Part shown: one piece after another, positions 14,822 through 22,830 of the stretch
Layout: each line of letters begins with the position of its first letter
Position numbering within the stretch: the stretch's first letter is position 1
Assembly: GCA_002717305.1 (NCBI GenBank)
Contig: PBDH01000023.1
Coordinates: 1 to 23,690, forward strand
From: Gammaproteobacteria bacterium
GTDB lineage: Bacteria > Pseudomonadota > Gammaproteobacteria > Pseudomonadales > Litorivicinaceae
Direction of reading: 5' to 3'
Length of the DNA stretch: 23,690 bases
Translations under genes and position numbers: made by a program
The notes under the pieces: model-generated
The model's input: only the letters and a program-made list of their open reading frames with translations
Databases searched by the model: none
Told to the model about the DNA's origin: nothing

Positions 14822-16543
14822 CTAGAGACGAACGTGGACATAGTCACCCGGAGCAGGAATAATTTCTTTATAGTTGCCGTCTGTTTCGATTTGGCGAGCA
14901 GGTGTCTCGCGGTCATCCTGCCCCTCGAGCCACTCATGCCAGTGAGTCCACCAAGATCCGGAATGATCTATTGCAGTCTCGAGCCAATGATCAGATCCTT
15001 GTCCCAATTCCCCGTCTGTCCAATAGTTACGCTTGTTTTTTTCAGGCGGGTTAATAACGCCAGCAATATGACCAGAGCCCCCTAACACGAACTCTAGGCG
15101 TCCACCCACAAGTTCAGTTCCTAAGAATGTGGATTTCCAAGGAGCGATGTGATCATCAATTGCTGAAAAGAAATACATCGGAGTTTTGATTTTGTTTAAC
15201 TCCACGGCACTCCCGCAACAAATAAATCCGCCTGGTTTAGCGAGATTATTCTTTATATACATTTCGCTCACGTATGAGTTGTACATGGTTGCTGGAAGGT
15301 TCGTCGGGTCTGAGTTCCAGTACAGCAGGTCAAATGGTGGCGGCGTTCTTCCCTTGAGGTAGTTATTAACAACATACGACCAGACCAGATCATTAGACCG
15401 GATCATATTGAATCCGAGGGAGAGATCTTTCCCTGACATTACTCCCTTTTTCTTAACCTGATCTGCACGCAATTCGACTTCATGCTTGCTGAGGAAGACT
15501 CCCAAGTCGCCGGGCTCAGAGAAATCGAGAAGAGTCGTCAAGAGGGTCGCGGAGCCGATACTTGAGTCTCGCTTTTTCTGCATGACCGCTAGAGCTGACG
15601 CTAAAATAGTACCGCCTATGCACCATGCAACAGCATTTAATTTTTTTTCGCTGGTGATTTCTCTAACGACGCGCGCCGCCTCCAAAATACCGTCTTTGAC
15701 GTAATCGTCCCAACCAATGTGGCTACATTCTGGGGTGGTATTTGCCCAAGAAATTAGGAACACTGTATTTCCTTGGTTAACACACCACTTAACGAAGGAA
15801 TTTTTTGGCTGAAGGTCAAGAATATAAAATTTATTAATGCATGGCGGAACGATTAGAAGTGGTCGTTTGTAGACGGTTTCGGTTGTGGGTTTATATTGAA
15901 TCAACTCAAATAAATGATTCCTAAAAACGACAGAACCCTCGGACACTGCGATATTTTCCCCTAAAGTGAAGGCTGACTCGTCGGTCATAGTGATCCGCCC
16001 TTTCTCGAGATCAGAAATGAGATTCTGTAAGCCATCGGTCAGACTTTGGCCATTGGTCTTTATCGCCTCTGCAATTACGTCAGGGTTCAAGTTGACAAAA
16101 TTCGAGGGACTCATTGCGTCAATGAAATACTGCGTGTAAAACCTTAGTTTCTCTTTTTCTTTTCCATCAAGAGGAATCGCGTCAGTTGACTTACTGATTA
16201 CGGTAGAAGTCAATAGATATGATTGTTTGATAAAGTCGAACACTGGCAGTTTTGACCACTCTTCAGAATCAAAGCGACGATCTTTTGGCTGTTGCAGATC
16301 CACCGCCCCGTTCATTAGGTCGTTCCATAGTTTTAATTGACTTTGTTGGTACTCGTTTACCATTTCAAGCCAACCTTGTGGATTAGTCCAAGGCTGCATT
16401 ACTAACTGAGACCAGAGATCGATAAGGTTATTTGCTACCTCCGCGGTGTCTTCAGAGCTAATTGCGCTTTGCAGGGACCGTTTGTTTTCTGCGTTCAGGG
16501 ATTCGAATAGTTTCTCTAGTCCTTTTCGGTTTTCACCACTCAA
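14822..16543 (-). CDS. phaC: Class I poly(3-hydroxyalkanoate) synthase
   Basis: Polymerises 3-hydroxybutyryl-CoA into PHB at the granule surface. Its 573 residues fit class I. It has an alpha/beta hydrolase fold with nucleophile C308 in AWCIGGT, D464 in AIDDHIAPW and H492 in GGSGHIAGVINPP, plus the conserved PPCINKFYILDL (233-244) and WWTHWHEWL near the C-terminus. The box before the cysteine reads A-W-C-I-G where most synthases have G-x-C-x-G. The start is TTG at 16541-16543 with GAGGA about eight bases upstream; no alternative start gives a family-like N-terminus. It lies 103 bases after phaB on the same strand. A phasin-binding or PhaE partner is not present and not needed for class I. Confidence 0.93.
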   Translation of the reverse strand: MSGENRKGLEKLFESLNAENKRSLQSAISSEDTAEVANNLIDLWSQLVMQPWTNPQGWLEMVNEYQQSQLKLWNDLMNGAVDLQQPKDRRFDSEEWSKLPVFDFIKQSYLLTSTVISKSTDAIPLDGKEKEKLRFYTQYFIDAMSPSNFVNLNPDVIAEAIKTNGQSLTDGLQNLISDLEKGRITMTDESAFTLGENIAVSEGSVVFRNHLFELIQYKPTTETVYKRPLLIVPPCINKFYILDLQPKNSFVKWCVNQGNTVFLISWANTTPECSHIGWDDYVKDGILEAARVVREITSEKKLNAVAWCIGGTILASALAVMQKKRDSSIGSATLLTTLLDFSEPGDLGVFLSKHEVELRADQVKKKGVMSGKDLSLGFNMIRSNDLVWSYVVNNYLKGRTPPPFDLLYWNSDPTNLPATMYNSYVSEMYIKNNLAKPGGFICCGSAVELNKIKTPMYFFSAIDDHIAPWKSTFLGTELVGGRLEFVLGGSGHIAGVINPPEKNKRNYWTDGELGQGSDHWLETAIDHSGSWWTHWHEWLEGQDDRETPARQIETDGNYKEIIPAPGDYVHVRL

Positions 16544-16646
16544 GCCAGTATCCTCGTTAAATCTATGGTCGTTAGTTTATTGTGCAAAGCAGCAAAATTG
16601 AACCTCTTAGGGACTTTTTTTCTACGCAGAAAAGAAATCAACGATG

Positions 16647-17393
16647 TTAGAACATGTGTTGACCACCGTTGATCGCAAGGTTCGAGCCTGTTATGAAGGC
16701 TGCGCGATCTGATGCCAGAAAGCCAACTGAATATGCGACTTCATCAGGGTTACCTAGACGTCCGACGGGGATCGTTGACGCGATCTTCTCGAGAATTTCA
16801 TCGCCAATAGCTGCGACCATGGCTGTCCTAACGTAACCGGGACTGATTGTGTTGACAGTTATCCCCTTTGATGCCACCTCTTGTGCCAGAGATTTGGTAA
16901 AGCCGTGCATTCCCGCCTTTGCTGCAGCATAATTTGCTTGTCCGAACTGACCTTTCTGTCCATTTACCGAGCTGATATTTATAACGCGGCCCCATTTTTC
17001 TTCTAGCATTCCGTTGATTACAAGTCTGGTCATGTTGAATACAGAACCAAGGTTTGCGTGCATGACTTGATCCCACTGCGCAAGTGTCATCTTACGGAAG
17101 GTCGAATCACGTGCGATACCTGCATTGTTCACTAAGCAATGAATATTCCCGTACGTTTCGACAATTCCATCGATACATTGGCGAGACGACTCGGAGTCTG
17201 AGACGTCACCATACGCAATATCAAACTTATAGCCGGCGGCTCGCTGATCCTCCTGCCACGCCCTGGCTTTGTCATGGTTGCCCCCGGAGTTGTAGCCGGC
17301 AACGACGGTGAACTCTTGGGCAAACAACTCTCGGCAGATTGCTGTTCCAATACCGCCGGTACCGCCAGTAACGAGTGCGATTCGTTTAGACAT
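16647..17393 (-). CDS. phaB: Acetoacetyl-CoA reductase (NADPH type)
   Basis: A short-chain dehydrogenase that reduces acetoacetyl-CoA to (R)-3-hydroxybutyryl-CoA for PHB synthesis. It has 248 residues. The cofactor loop is TGGTGGIG (9-16), NNAG at 89-92, and the catalytic Ser142, Tyr155 and Lys159 lie in NISSVNGQKGQFGQANYAAAK. The end NGGQHMF is typical of PhaB. The start MSKRIALVTGG is chosen because AAGGA lies about ten bases upstream; a longer frame to 17480 would overlap the divergent tusA. FabG is the main alternative, but adjacency to phaC and the C-terminus favour PhaB. It leads the minus-strand PHB cluster; phaA is not in the window. Confidence 0.92.
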   Translation of the reverse strand: MSKRIALVTGGTGGIGTAICRELFAQEFTVVAGYNSGGNHDKARAWQEDQRAAGYKFDIAYGDVSDSESSRQCIDGIVETYGNIHCLVNNAGIARDSTFRKMTLAQWDQVMHANLGSVFNMTRLVINGMLEEKWGRVINISSVNGQKGQFGQANYAAAKAGMHGFTKSLAQEVASKGITVNTISPGYVRTAMVAAIGDEILEKIASTIPVGRLGNPDEVAYSVGFLASDRAAFITGSNLAINGGQHMF

Positions 17394-17444
17394 AAATTTA
17401 AATCCTTGGATAAAAAAAACCGGTGCGATATGGTACAGGAAACG
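17394..17444. promoter_or_regulatory. Divergent 51-base gap between phaB and tusA
   Basis: This short AT-rich gap contains an eight-base A-run and the ribosome sites of both genes. At least one of the two promoters must overlap coding sequence of the opposite gene. I could not pick out a convincing -35/-10 pair. Confidence 0.4.
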
Positions 17445-17729
17445 ATGAGTATTGCGCCTTTCATGAAACGTAGCCGACACGAAAAAGTAGTTGCAGAGAC
17501 TGTCGACGCATCTGGTTTGAAGTGTCCTGAACCTGTCATGATGCTCCGAAATGCCCTACGAAAGGTGGATACTGGTACCTATCTCAAATTAATCGCAACT
17601 GATCCCTCGACGCTACGAGATGTTCCGACGATGTGTCGATTCATGCACCATAAGTTGGTGTCTCAAGAAGAACGCGAGGGGTGTTTTGAATTCGTGGTTT
17701 CTGCCCGTGGAACCAAACTGCAACCCTGA
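17445..17729 (+). CDS. tusA: TusA-type sulfur carrier protein
   Basis: A small persulfide carrier that in E. coli takes sulfur from IscS for 2-thiouridine formation at tRNA wobble positions. It has 94 residues (E. coli 81; the extra part is N-terminal). The CPxP signature is LKCPEPVMM, with the active Cys27. The later ATDPSTLRDVPTMCRFMHHKL closely follows the E. coli protein ([21 protein letters not shown] from memory). The start at 17445 has AGGA five bases upstream; ATG codons at 17430 and 17463 are less well placed. It is divergent from phaB. Its last 67 bases overlap the 3' end of the convergent lipoprotein gene. No tusBCD genes are nearby. Confidence 0.9.
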   Translation: MSIAPFMKRSRHEKVVAETVDASGLKCPEPVMMLRNALRKVDTGTYLKLIATDPSTLRDVPTMCRFMHHKLVSQEEREGCFEFVVSARGTKLQP

Positions 17730-18700
17730 AGCAACATTTGCCACTGTTCGACGTGTAACGCGATCGCGAGGCTCAATTCGTTCCGTGTGCCCGCAGGGAG
17801 TCTTATCAAAGCGTCGATCAGTTCGTCTTGCGAGATTAGAGTTAGTGGAAGTATTGACCATTGTCTCTCAAGTGACTCGACAGCTCGCGATAGTGAAGAA
17901 ATTTTTGGTTGTAGAGTGTTCTTAAAGAAACCTTGAATGAAGGCTTGGAGATTACGTCCTTGCTCAGTTGGTGTGCCCATAGGGCAGAGCCTACCTGATT
18001 TGATGGCTCTCTTTTGGATACGGTTAGCGCTTGAGATCCAGGCAAAGGTCTGGCTAATAGCCTTGTAGAGTGTTCCATGATGTTGTGTTTCTCCCCAAGA
18101 CTTTAACGATTCTTCAAAATCACTGATTGTCGATTTATCGGGAGTGTCGGCGTTGGATAGCGCTCTCGTAAGCGTCTGCAGAACCTCTCTTGTTGTCTCG
18201 GTATATACGATCGTGCTCTCATTCAGGGTCCTGAATGGCGGTGATACCTTCATATGGATTCGATCTGCTTCCTCGCTGTTGTTTAAAAGTTCGATGATGG
18301 CCGCCTCCACATCATGTTTTTTGGCTTCTACCGCAAGTTGGAACCACTCCTTATCGCTTAGTTGCAAACATCTGGATAAGCCTGCTCGAATCTTCCACTC
18401 GTAAATGAGTCGGCTCGATTCCTGTTTTTGCTTACCGAGACTGGAATTGCGTTCTGCGATTAGCGGGAGAATGCCGCACTCAGCCAGATCGAGTGCGTTC
18501 GCGAAACGGATTCGGGTATCACTCAGCCGTACCTGGGGTGGGTCAACCCGCGAAAAAGGACTGACACCTATTTTTTCTGTCGGTTGGCCAAGAATTCCTG
18601 CGACTCGATCTAAATCGTTTTGGCTCGGAGCGGTCGCCTGTTCCAGTTCGTTACAGCCTGCAAGTAAGAGCGCGATAAGTGAAAATATTCGAGATAAAAT
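17663..18700 (-). CDS. Lipoprotein of the DUF3080 type, apparently with an ATT start
   Basis: The first standard start in this frame is TTG at 18367, but the frame stays open upstream to a stop at 18752-18754. The extension encodes a clear lipoprotein signal, LSRIFSLIALLLAGC, with the lipobox LAGC and Cys16. The only start-like codon in place is ATT at 18698-18700, nine bases after GGAGG (18710-18714). This gives 345 residues. ECGILPLIAERNSSLGKQ followed by SSRLIYEWKIRAGLSRC resembles what I remember of DUF3080 proteins, a gammaproteobacterial family of unknown function. The mature protein would be anchored to a membrane by its lipid, facing the periplasm, and is largely helical. The 3' end overlaps tusA by 67 bases. 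A sequencing error in an original ATG is the main alternative. Confidence 0.78.
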   Translation of the reverse strand: MLSRIFSLIALLLAGCNELEQATAPSQNDLDRVAGILGQPTEKIGVSPFSRVDPPQVRLSDTRIRFANALDLAECGILPLIAERNSSLGKQKQESSRLIYEWKIRAGLSRCLQLSDKEWFQLAVEAKKHDVEAAIIELLNNSEEADRIHMKVSPPFRTLNESTIVYTETTREVLQTLTRALSNADTPDKSTISDFEESLKSWGETQHHGTLYKAISQTFAWISSANRIQKRAIKSGRLCPMGTPTEQGRNLQAFIQGFFKNTLQPKISSLSRAVESLERQWSILPLTLISQDELIDALIRLPAGTRNELSLAIALHVEQWQMLLQGCSLVPRAETTNSKHPSRSS

Positions 18701-19179
18701 GGCGTAGATCCTCCAGAAGTCGTTGCGATTTGTTTGGTAATTTTTTTCGTTTCAATGTACGCGTTTTCCAATTTCTCAAGAAACTCGGCCGAAGTATGTC
18801 TTCCTGAAAAATCATCGAAACTTGATGCGAATGTAACCGATCAAATCTCACAAAATAACTTTTCAGGCCATTGCGATCTCCCTTCAAGCTGCTCAAATTG
18901 TTATTGTTCCTTCGAAGACCTATCACAAGGCGAATACCAGCACCCGAAATCGTCAAGTTATCGCCGCATGTCTTCTGCTAGGCTGCAATGTGCCAGCTCG
19001 TGAAACAAATGTCTTACATAATCTTCCAGGAAAAAGGGATTGCAGGTCGTTTACCTTTTGGTGCTTGATAGAAAGGCTCTGACGCTCCACTCTGAATAAG
19101 AAGTTTGGGGAGCACCTGCTGGCAAACACTTAATATAGCGGGTATCTAATCATTTTTTGTCATAAGGAGACGCTCGTTT
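18701..19179. other. Intergenic region between the divergent lipoprotein and membrane-protein genes
   Basis: About 480 bases. It should hold the promoters of both flanking genes. The lipoprotein's GGAGG site is at 18710-18714 and an AAGGAG site for the rightward gene is at 19164-19169. A TAATAT element at 19132-19137 could be a -10 box for the rightward gene, but no matching -35 is seen. Short open frames on both strands here have no family resemblance and no convincing ribosome site. Confidence 0.45.
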
Positions 19180-19644
19180 ATGGGATGGTTCTGGATTGTA
19201 CTCGGCGTGCTAGCAGTTATGGGATCAATTACTTGGATCCTCCCATCATCTTTTGAGAGACGTCAAGGCGAGCGTCGGATGGAGGCATTAAAGCTTGGCA
19301 TGAAAGTAAAAATCTTGATCTTGGACGACTGGGTTAAAGAACGACTGAATATCTATCGGTTATCTCAGTATCTCATTTGGACCGATCAAAAACCGCGGGC
19401 TGCCTCTCTTTGGCGAGTGCCGGGTCGTGGCGATCCTTGGGCGTCTCCACCCGATTCAGAGAATTGGGATTCACCATCGGATGACTTCTTGGTCATTCTC
19501 AACAACCTCCCAGTAGATATCATCGGGATCGGTTCGGAAAATGGTTATGTCTGGGTTGCATTGGATGATGCGAGGGCCAATATTGAGCCTAGGGCGATTA
19601 AGCGCCTTCTGGATGAGATAATGGCATTTTTGATACAACGATAG
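19180..19644 (+). CDS. Small inner-membrane protein upstream of topA, function unknown
   Basis: 154 residues with one N-terminal membrane helix (about 3-22, WFWIVLGVLAVMGSITWILP), then a basic, soluble part (ERRQGERRMEALKLGMKVKI) predicted to face the cytoplasm by the positive-inside rule. The remainder is rich in Trp and acidic residues (DDWVKERLNIYRLSQYLIW, later ENGYVWVALDD). AAGGAG lies ten bases before the ATG. From memory, a protein of similar size and layout sits upstream of topA in Pseudomonas. I do not recognise a domain with a known activity. It lies 142 bases before topA on the same strand, so shared transcription is possible. Confidence 0.75.
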   Translation: MGWFWIVLGVLAVMGSITWILPSSFERRQGERRMEALKLGMKVKILILDDWVKERLNIYRLSQYLIWTDQKPRAASLWRVPGRGDPWASPPDSENWDSPSDDFLVILNNLPVDIIGIGSENGYVWVALDDARANIEPRAIKRLLDEIMAFLIQR

Positions 19645-19786
19645 CGGTTTTATTTTCGGTGGGGCTTGAGTCTGTGTTCGTTCTACCGTATTTCTAAAAA
19701 AGAGAGAGATGCTTGCGTTGGAGAGTGGTTTAACTCTTCAATGCGCTTCTGAATCAAACTATCACAGAGAGAGTATTCAGGAATCC

Positions 19787-22348
19787 ATGGGAAAATCGCT
19801 GGTCATTGTAGAGTCTCCGGCCAAGGCCAAGACTATTAACAAGTACCTTGGTTCAAGCTTCGTTGTTAAATCGAGTGTGGGTCATATCCGTGACCTCCCG
19901 ACCGCTGGGTCTGCACCGGCGGAAAAGACCGCCAAGCTGTCGAGCTTATCAAAAGAAGAAAAAGCGAAAAGGCAATTGATACGCCGCATGGGTGTGGATC
20001 CCGAGCATGGCTGGGCAGCGCGTTATGAAGTCCTGCCGGGCAAAGAAAAAGTAGTTTCCGAGCTCAAGAGGCTTGCGGGTCAAGCAGACCGTATCTACCT
20101 TGCGACCGACTTGGATAGAGAAGGAGAAGCCATCGCCTGGCACTTGCAGGAGACCATTGGCGGTGATCCTGACAAATACCAGCGGGTTACGTTTTCTGAA
20201 ATCACCAAAACAGCCATCGCGGCAGCCTTTGATAGGCCATCGAATGTGGATATTGATCGTGTTAACGCACAACAAGCGCGACGCTTTTTGGATCGTATAG
20301 TTGGATATATGGTCTCACCATTGTTATGGGCAAAAATTACCCGTGGTCTCTCTGCTGGAAGGGTGCAATCTGTTGCTGTTCGGTTAGTCGTTGAGCGTGA
20401 GCGTGCGATCCGGGCGTTCGTACCAGAGGAGTACTGGGAGATTTTTGCGGACCTGTCGCATAAAAATAACGAATCACGCTGGCAGATCCTAGAATATCAA
20501 GGCAAGTCCTTTAAGCCGATTAATGGCGATCAGGCTAAGTCGGCTACCGATGCATTAGAGAATGCGATTTACGAGGTTGTTGAACGAGAGAGTAAGCCTG
20601 GTAAAACCCGTCCGTCTGCACCGTTTATCACATCAACCCTGCAGCAGGCTGCGAGTCAGCGTCTTGGATTTGGGGTTAAAAAGACCATGACGCTTGCTCA
20701 ACGACTTTATGAAGCTGGTCTGATTACCTATATGCGAACTGATTCCACCTACCTTTCCAAAGATGCAATTCATGCAGCTCGGGTGTTAGTAGGTTCTGAG
20801 TTTGGTTCCAATTACCTGCCTGAGACGCCAAATTTTTATGCGAGTCGGGATAATGCCCAGGAGGCTCATGAGGCGATAAGGCCGTCAGATGTTCGAAAGA
20901 GGGGTGCGGACCTATATTCAGTTGAACGAGATGCGCAAAGACTCTACGAACTCATTTGGCGTCAGTTTATTGCCTGTCAGATGACTGCAGCCGAGTACCT
21001 GACGACCACGATCAAAGTGCGAGCCGAGGGCTATGGACTGAAGGCTAAAGGAAAAGTTACAACTTTTGCCGGTTACCAGGCCGTTCTCCCAATCAGTAGC
21101 AAAGGTGAGGAGGCGGAGCTCCCAGATGTGCAAGTAGGTGATCACTTGGTCTTGATCGTTCTTGATCCGCAACAAAAATTTACCTCACCACCTGCAAGAT
21201 ACAATGAAGCATCATTAGTTCGTGAGCTCGAAAAGCAGGGGATTGGGCGTCCCTCGACCTATGCAGCGATCATCTCCACGGTGCAAGACCGAGGGTATGT
21301 CGAGATGGATGGCCGACGATTGTTTGCAACCAAGATAGGCGAGATAGTCACCGATCGGCTAATTGAGAATTTTAGTGATTTAATGAACTACGACTTTACT
21401 GCAAGCATGGAGGACTCTCTGGATAACGTGGCAGAGGGTCATAAAGACTGGATCGGTCTTCTTGACGAGTTCTATGCTCAGTTTAAGCAGCAGCTTGACT
21501 TGGCGGCTAGTCCTGAGGGAATGCGACCGAACAGTCCTACTGAGACCGACATACCTTGCCCGACATGTGATCGACCGATGATGATTCGGACCGCAACAAC
21601 TGGGGTATTTCTAGGTTGTTCGGGTTATCAACTGCCGCCGAAGGAACGGTGTAAGACTACTATAAATCTGACACCCGGAGACGAAGCGATCCAAGATGGT
21701 GACGACGCAGAGACGCTAGCATTGATGGAGAAGGAACGCTGTTCCCTCTGCCAAACAGCGATGAGTTCATATCTTATCGATGAGACACGCAAGATCCATG
21801 TTTGTGGTAATAATCCCGACTGCTCCGGGCACACTACTAAGCTGGGGCGTTTCAAGATTAAGGGTTATGAGGGACCATCGATTCAGTGTGATAAGTGTGG
21901 AAATGAAATGCAGTTGAAGACCGGCCGCTTTGGGAAGTTTTTTGGCTGCACCAATACCGCCTGCAAAAACACTCGAAAGCTATTGAAAAACGGACAGCCC
22001 GCACCACCAAAAATGGATCCAATTCCGATGCCTTGGCTGAAATGTTTGAAAGTGGACGACACGTATGTACTGCGTGATGGGGCGAGTGGTTTATTTCTTG
22101 CCGCTAGCGGATTTCCCAAAAATAGGGAGACTCGAGCGCCGTTAGTGTCTGAGTTACTCAAAGTGAAGGACCAGTTGGATCCGAAATACCACTTCATACT
22201 GACGGCTCCGGTTACAGATCCCGACGGAAATCCTGCCCAGGTCAGGTTTTCTAGAAAGGCGAATGCACAGTATGTTATGAGTGAATCGGACGGGAAATCA
22301 ACCAAGTGGAAAGCAACCTTTGACAACGAGCGCTGGACGGCTGGTTGA
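19787..22348 (+). CDS. topA: DNA topoisomerase I (type IA)
   Basis: Relaxes negative supercoils by cutting one strand through a tyrosine. The start MGKSLVIVESPAKAKTINKY has AGGA four bases upstream and is the family's normal N-terminus; an upstream frame extension to 19709 is ignored. 853 residues, near the E. coli length of 865. Domains: Toprim (about 3-145) with the acidic TDLDREGEA (107-115), then the core with catalytic Tyr315 in LITYMRTDSTYLS, and PARYNEASLVRELEKQGIGRPSTYA around 469-493. At the C-terminus are three four-cysteine zinc ribbons (C591/594/611/622, C652/655/673/679, C701/704/721/726), then two ribbon-like tail segments. Its TGA stop overlaps the next ATG by one base. Confidence 0.98.
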   Translation: MGKSLVIVESPAKAKTINKYLGSSFVVKSSVGHIRDLPTAGSAPAEKTAKLSSLSKEEKAKRQLIRRMGVDPEHGWAARYEVLPGKEKVVSELKRLAGQADRIYLATDLDREGEAIAWHLQETIGGDPDKYQRVTFSEITKTAIAAAFDRPSNVDIDRVNAQQARRFLDRIVGYMVSPLLWAKITRGLSAGRVQSVAVRLVVERERAIRAFVPEEYWEIFADLSHKNNESRWQILEYQGKSFKPINGDQAKSATDALENAIYEVVERESKPGKTRPSAPFITSTLQQAASQRLGFGVKKTMTLAQRLYEAGLITYMRTDSTYLSKDAIHAARVLVGSEFGSNYLPETPNFYASRDNAQEAHEAIRPSDVRKRGADLYSVERDAQRLYELIWRQFIACQMTAAEYLTTTIKVRAEGYGLKAKGKVTTFAGYQAVLPISSKGEEAELPDVQVGDHLVLIVLDPQQKFTSPPARYNEASLVRELEKQGIGRPSTYAAIISTVQDRGYVEMDGRRLFATKIGEIVTDRLIENFSDLMNYDFTASMEDSLDNVAEGHKDWIGLLDEFYAQFKQQLDLAASPEGMRPNSPTETDIPCPTCDRPMMIRTATTGVFLGCSGYQLPPKERCKTTINLTPGDEAIQDGDDAETLALMEKERCSLCQTAMSSYLIDETRKIHVCGNNPDCSGHTTKLGRFKIKGYEGPSIQCDKCGNEMQLKTGRFGKFFGCTNTACKNTRKLLKNGQPAPPKMDPIPMPWLKCLKVDDTYVLRDGASGLFLAASGFPKNRETRAPLVSELLKVKDQLDPKYHFILTAPVTDPDGNPAQVRFSRKANAQYVMSESDGKSTKWKATFDNERWTAG

Positions 22349-22830
22349 TGCGTCCGGTAAGAACGCGTCGACGTGTTCTCGAGTCGTTGGCGAAAGCCAA
22401 AGCTCTTGTTGAGATCAGGGTCGAGAATCGTTTGCAACATCACGCGCTTAGCGAGGCCGTACTTCATCAAATTAATGCAACTTTTCTTGCCTTAATCCGG
22501 CAGGTTGGTGATTCACACGGTTTTAAGCCCGAAAATATTGGCGGTCTCGATGATCTTGTTGCTCAATTAATGAAGCGTGAGCTGGTATCGCTTGAAGCGC
22601 AGCGGATGCAAATATTTGTCACCGACTTGGAGGGCTGGTGGAGCGTGTTTCGAACGCATTTCGCCGAGGTAAGTTGCCCAGATGAAATCTCAGGAACAGC
22701 TGATATTGAACTAATCCCATTAACAGACCATTCCGCACGAGATCGACTTAAAAATGAGCGATATAGCGAATGGGTTGAGGAACTCTCGGATTTAGTTGAA
22801 GAGTTCCAGTTGACTTTTGATGAATCCTAA
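22348..22830 (+). CDS. Conserved protein between topA and lexA, function unknown
   Basis: 160 residues, mostly helical by eye and without signal peptide or membrane segment, so probably cytoplasmic. The start ATG shares its A with the topA TGA stop, implying translational coupling. Visible features are a basic N-terminus (MRPVRTRRRVLESLAKAKA), the central VLHQINATFLALIRQV, and a Trp-rich, acidic C-terminus with SEWVEELSDLVEEFQ. From memory, Pseudomonas has a small gene of similar size in this place between topA and sulA-lexA (annotated DUF6586), which this may represent; the match is by position and general character, not by a diagnostic motif. Its end overlaps the convergent lexA stop by four bases. 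Confidence 0.7.
   Translation: MRPVRTRRRVLESLAKAKALVEIRVENRLQHHALSEAVLHQINATFLALIRQVGDSHGFKPENIGGLDDLVAQLMKRELVSLEAQRMQIFVTDLEGWWSVFRTHFAEVSCPDEISGTADIELIPLTDHSARDRLKNERYSEWVEELSDLVEEFQLTFDES

Noticed and set aside
16615..16633. TTTTCT-ACGC-AGAAAA hairpin between phaB and phaC as a terminator
   Set aside because: The stem is almost all A-T pairs and no T-run follows on the minus strand, so it is too weak to call.
17394..17480. Longer phaB starting at 17480
   Set aside because: It would add 29 residues unlike any short-chain dehydrogenase and run across the tusA start; the ATG at 17393 has a good ribosome site.
17663..18367. Lipoprotein gene starting at TTG 18367
   Set aside because: It removes the signal peptide, the lipobox and a conserved segment that the open upstream frame clearly encodes, and GGAGG lies upstream of ATT 18700 instead.
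18651..18956. Minus-strand frame of 101 codons upstream of the lipoprotein gene
   Set aside because: It overlaps the lipoprotein's ribosome site and signal sequence in another frame, has low-complexity basic composition (RRNNNNLSS) and matches no family I know.
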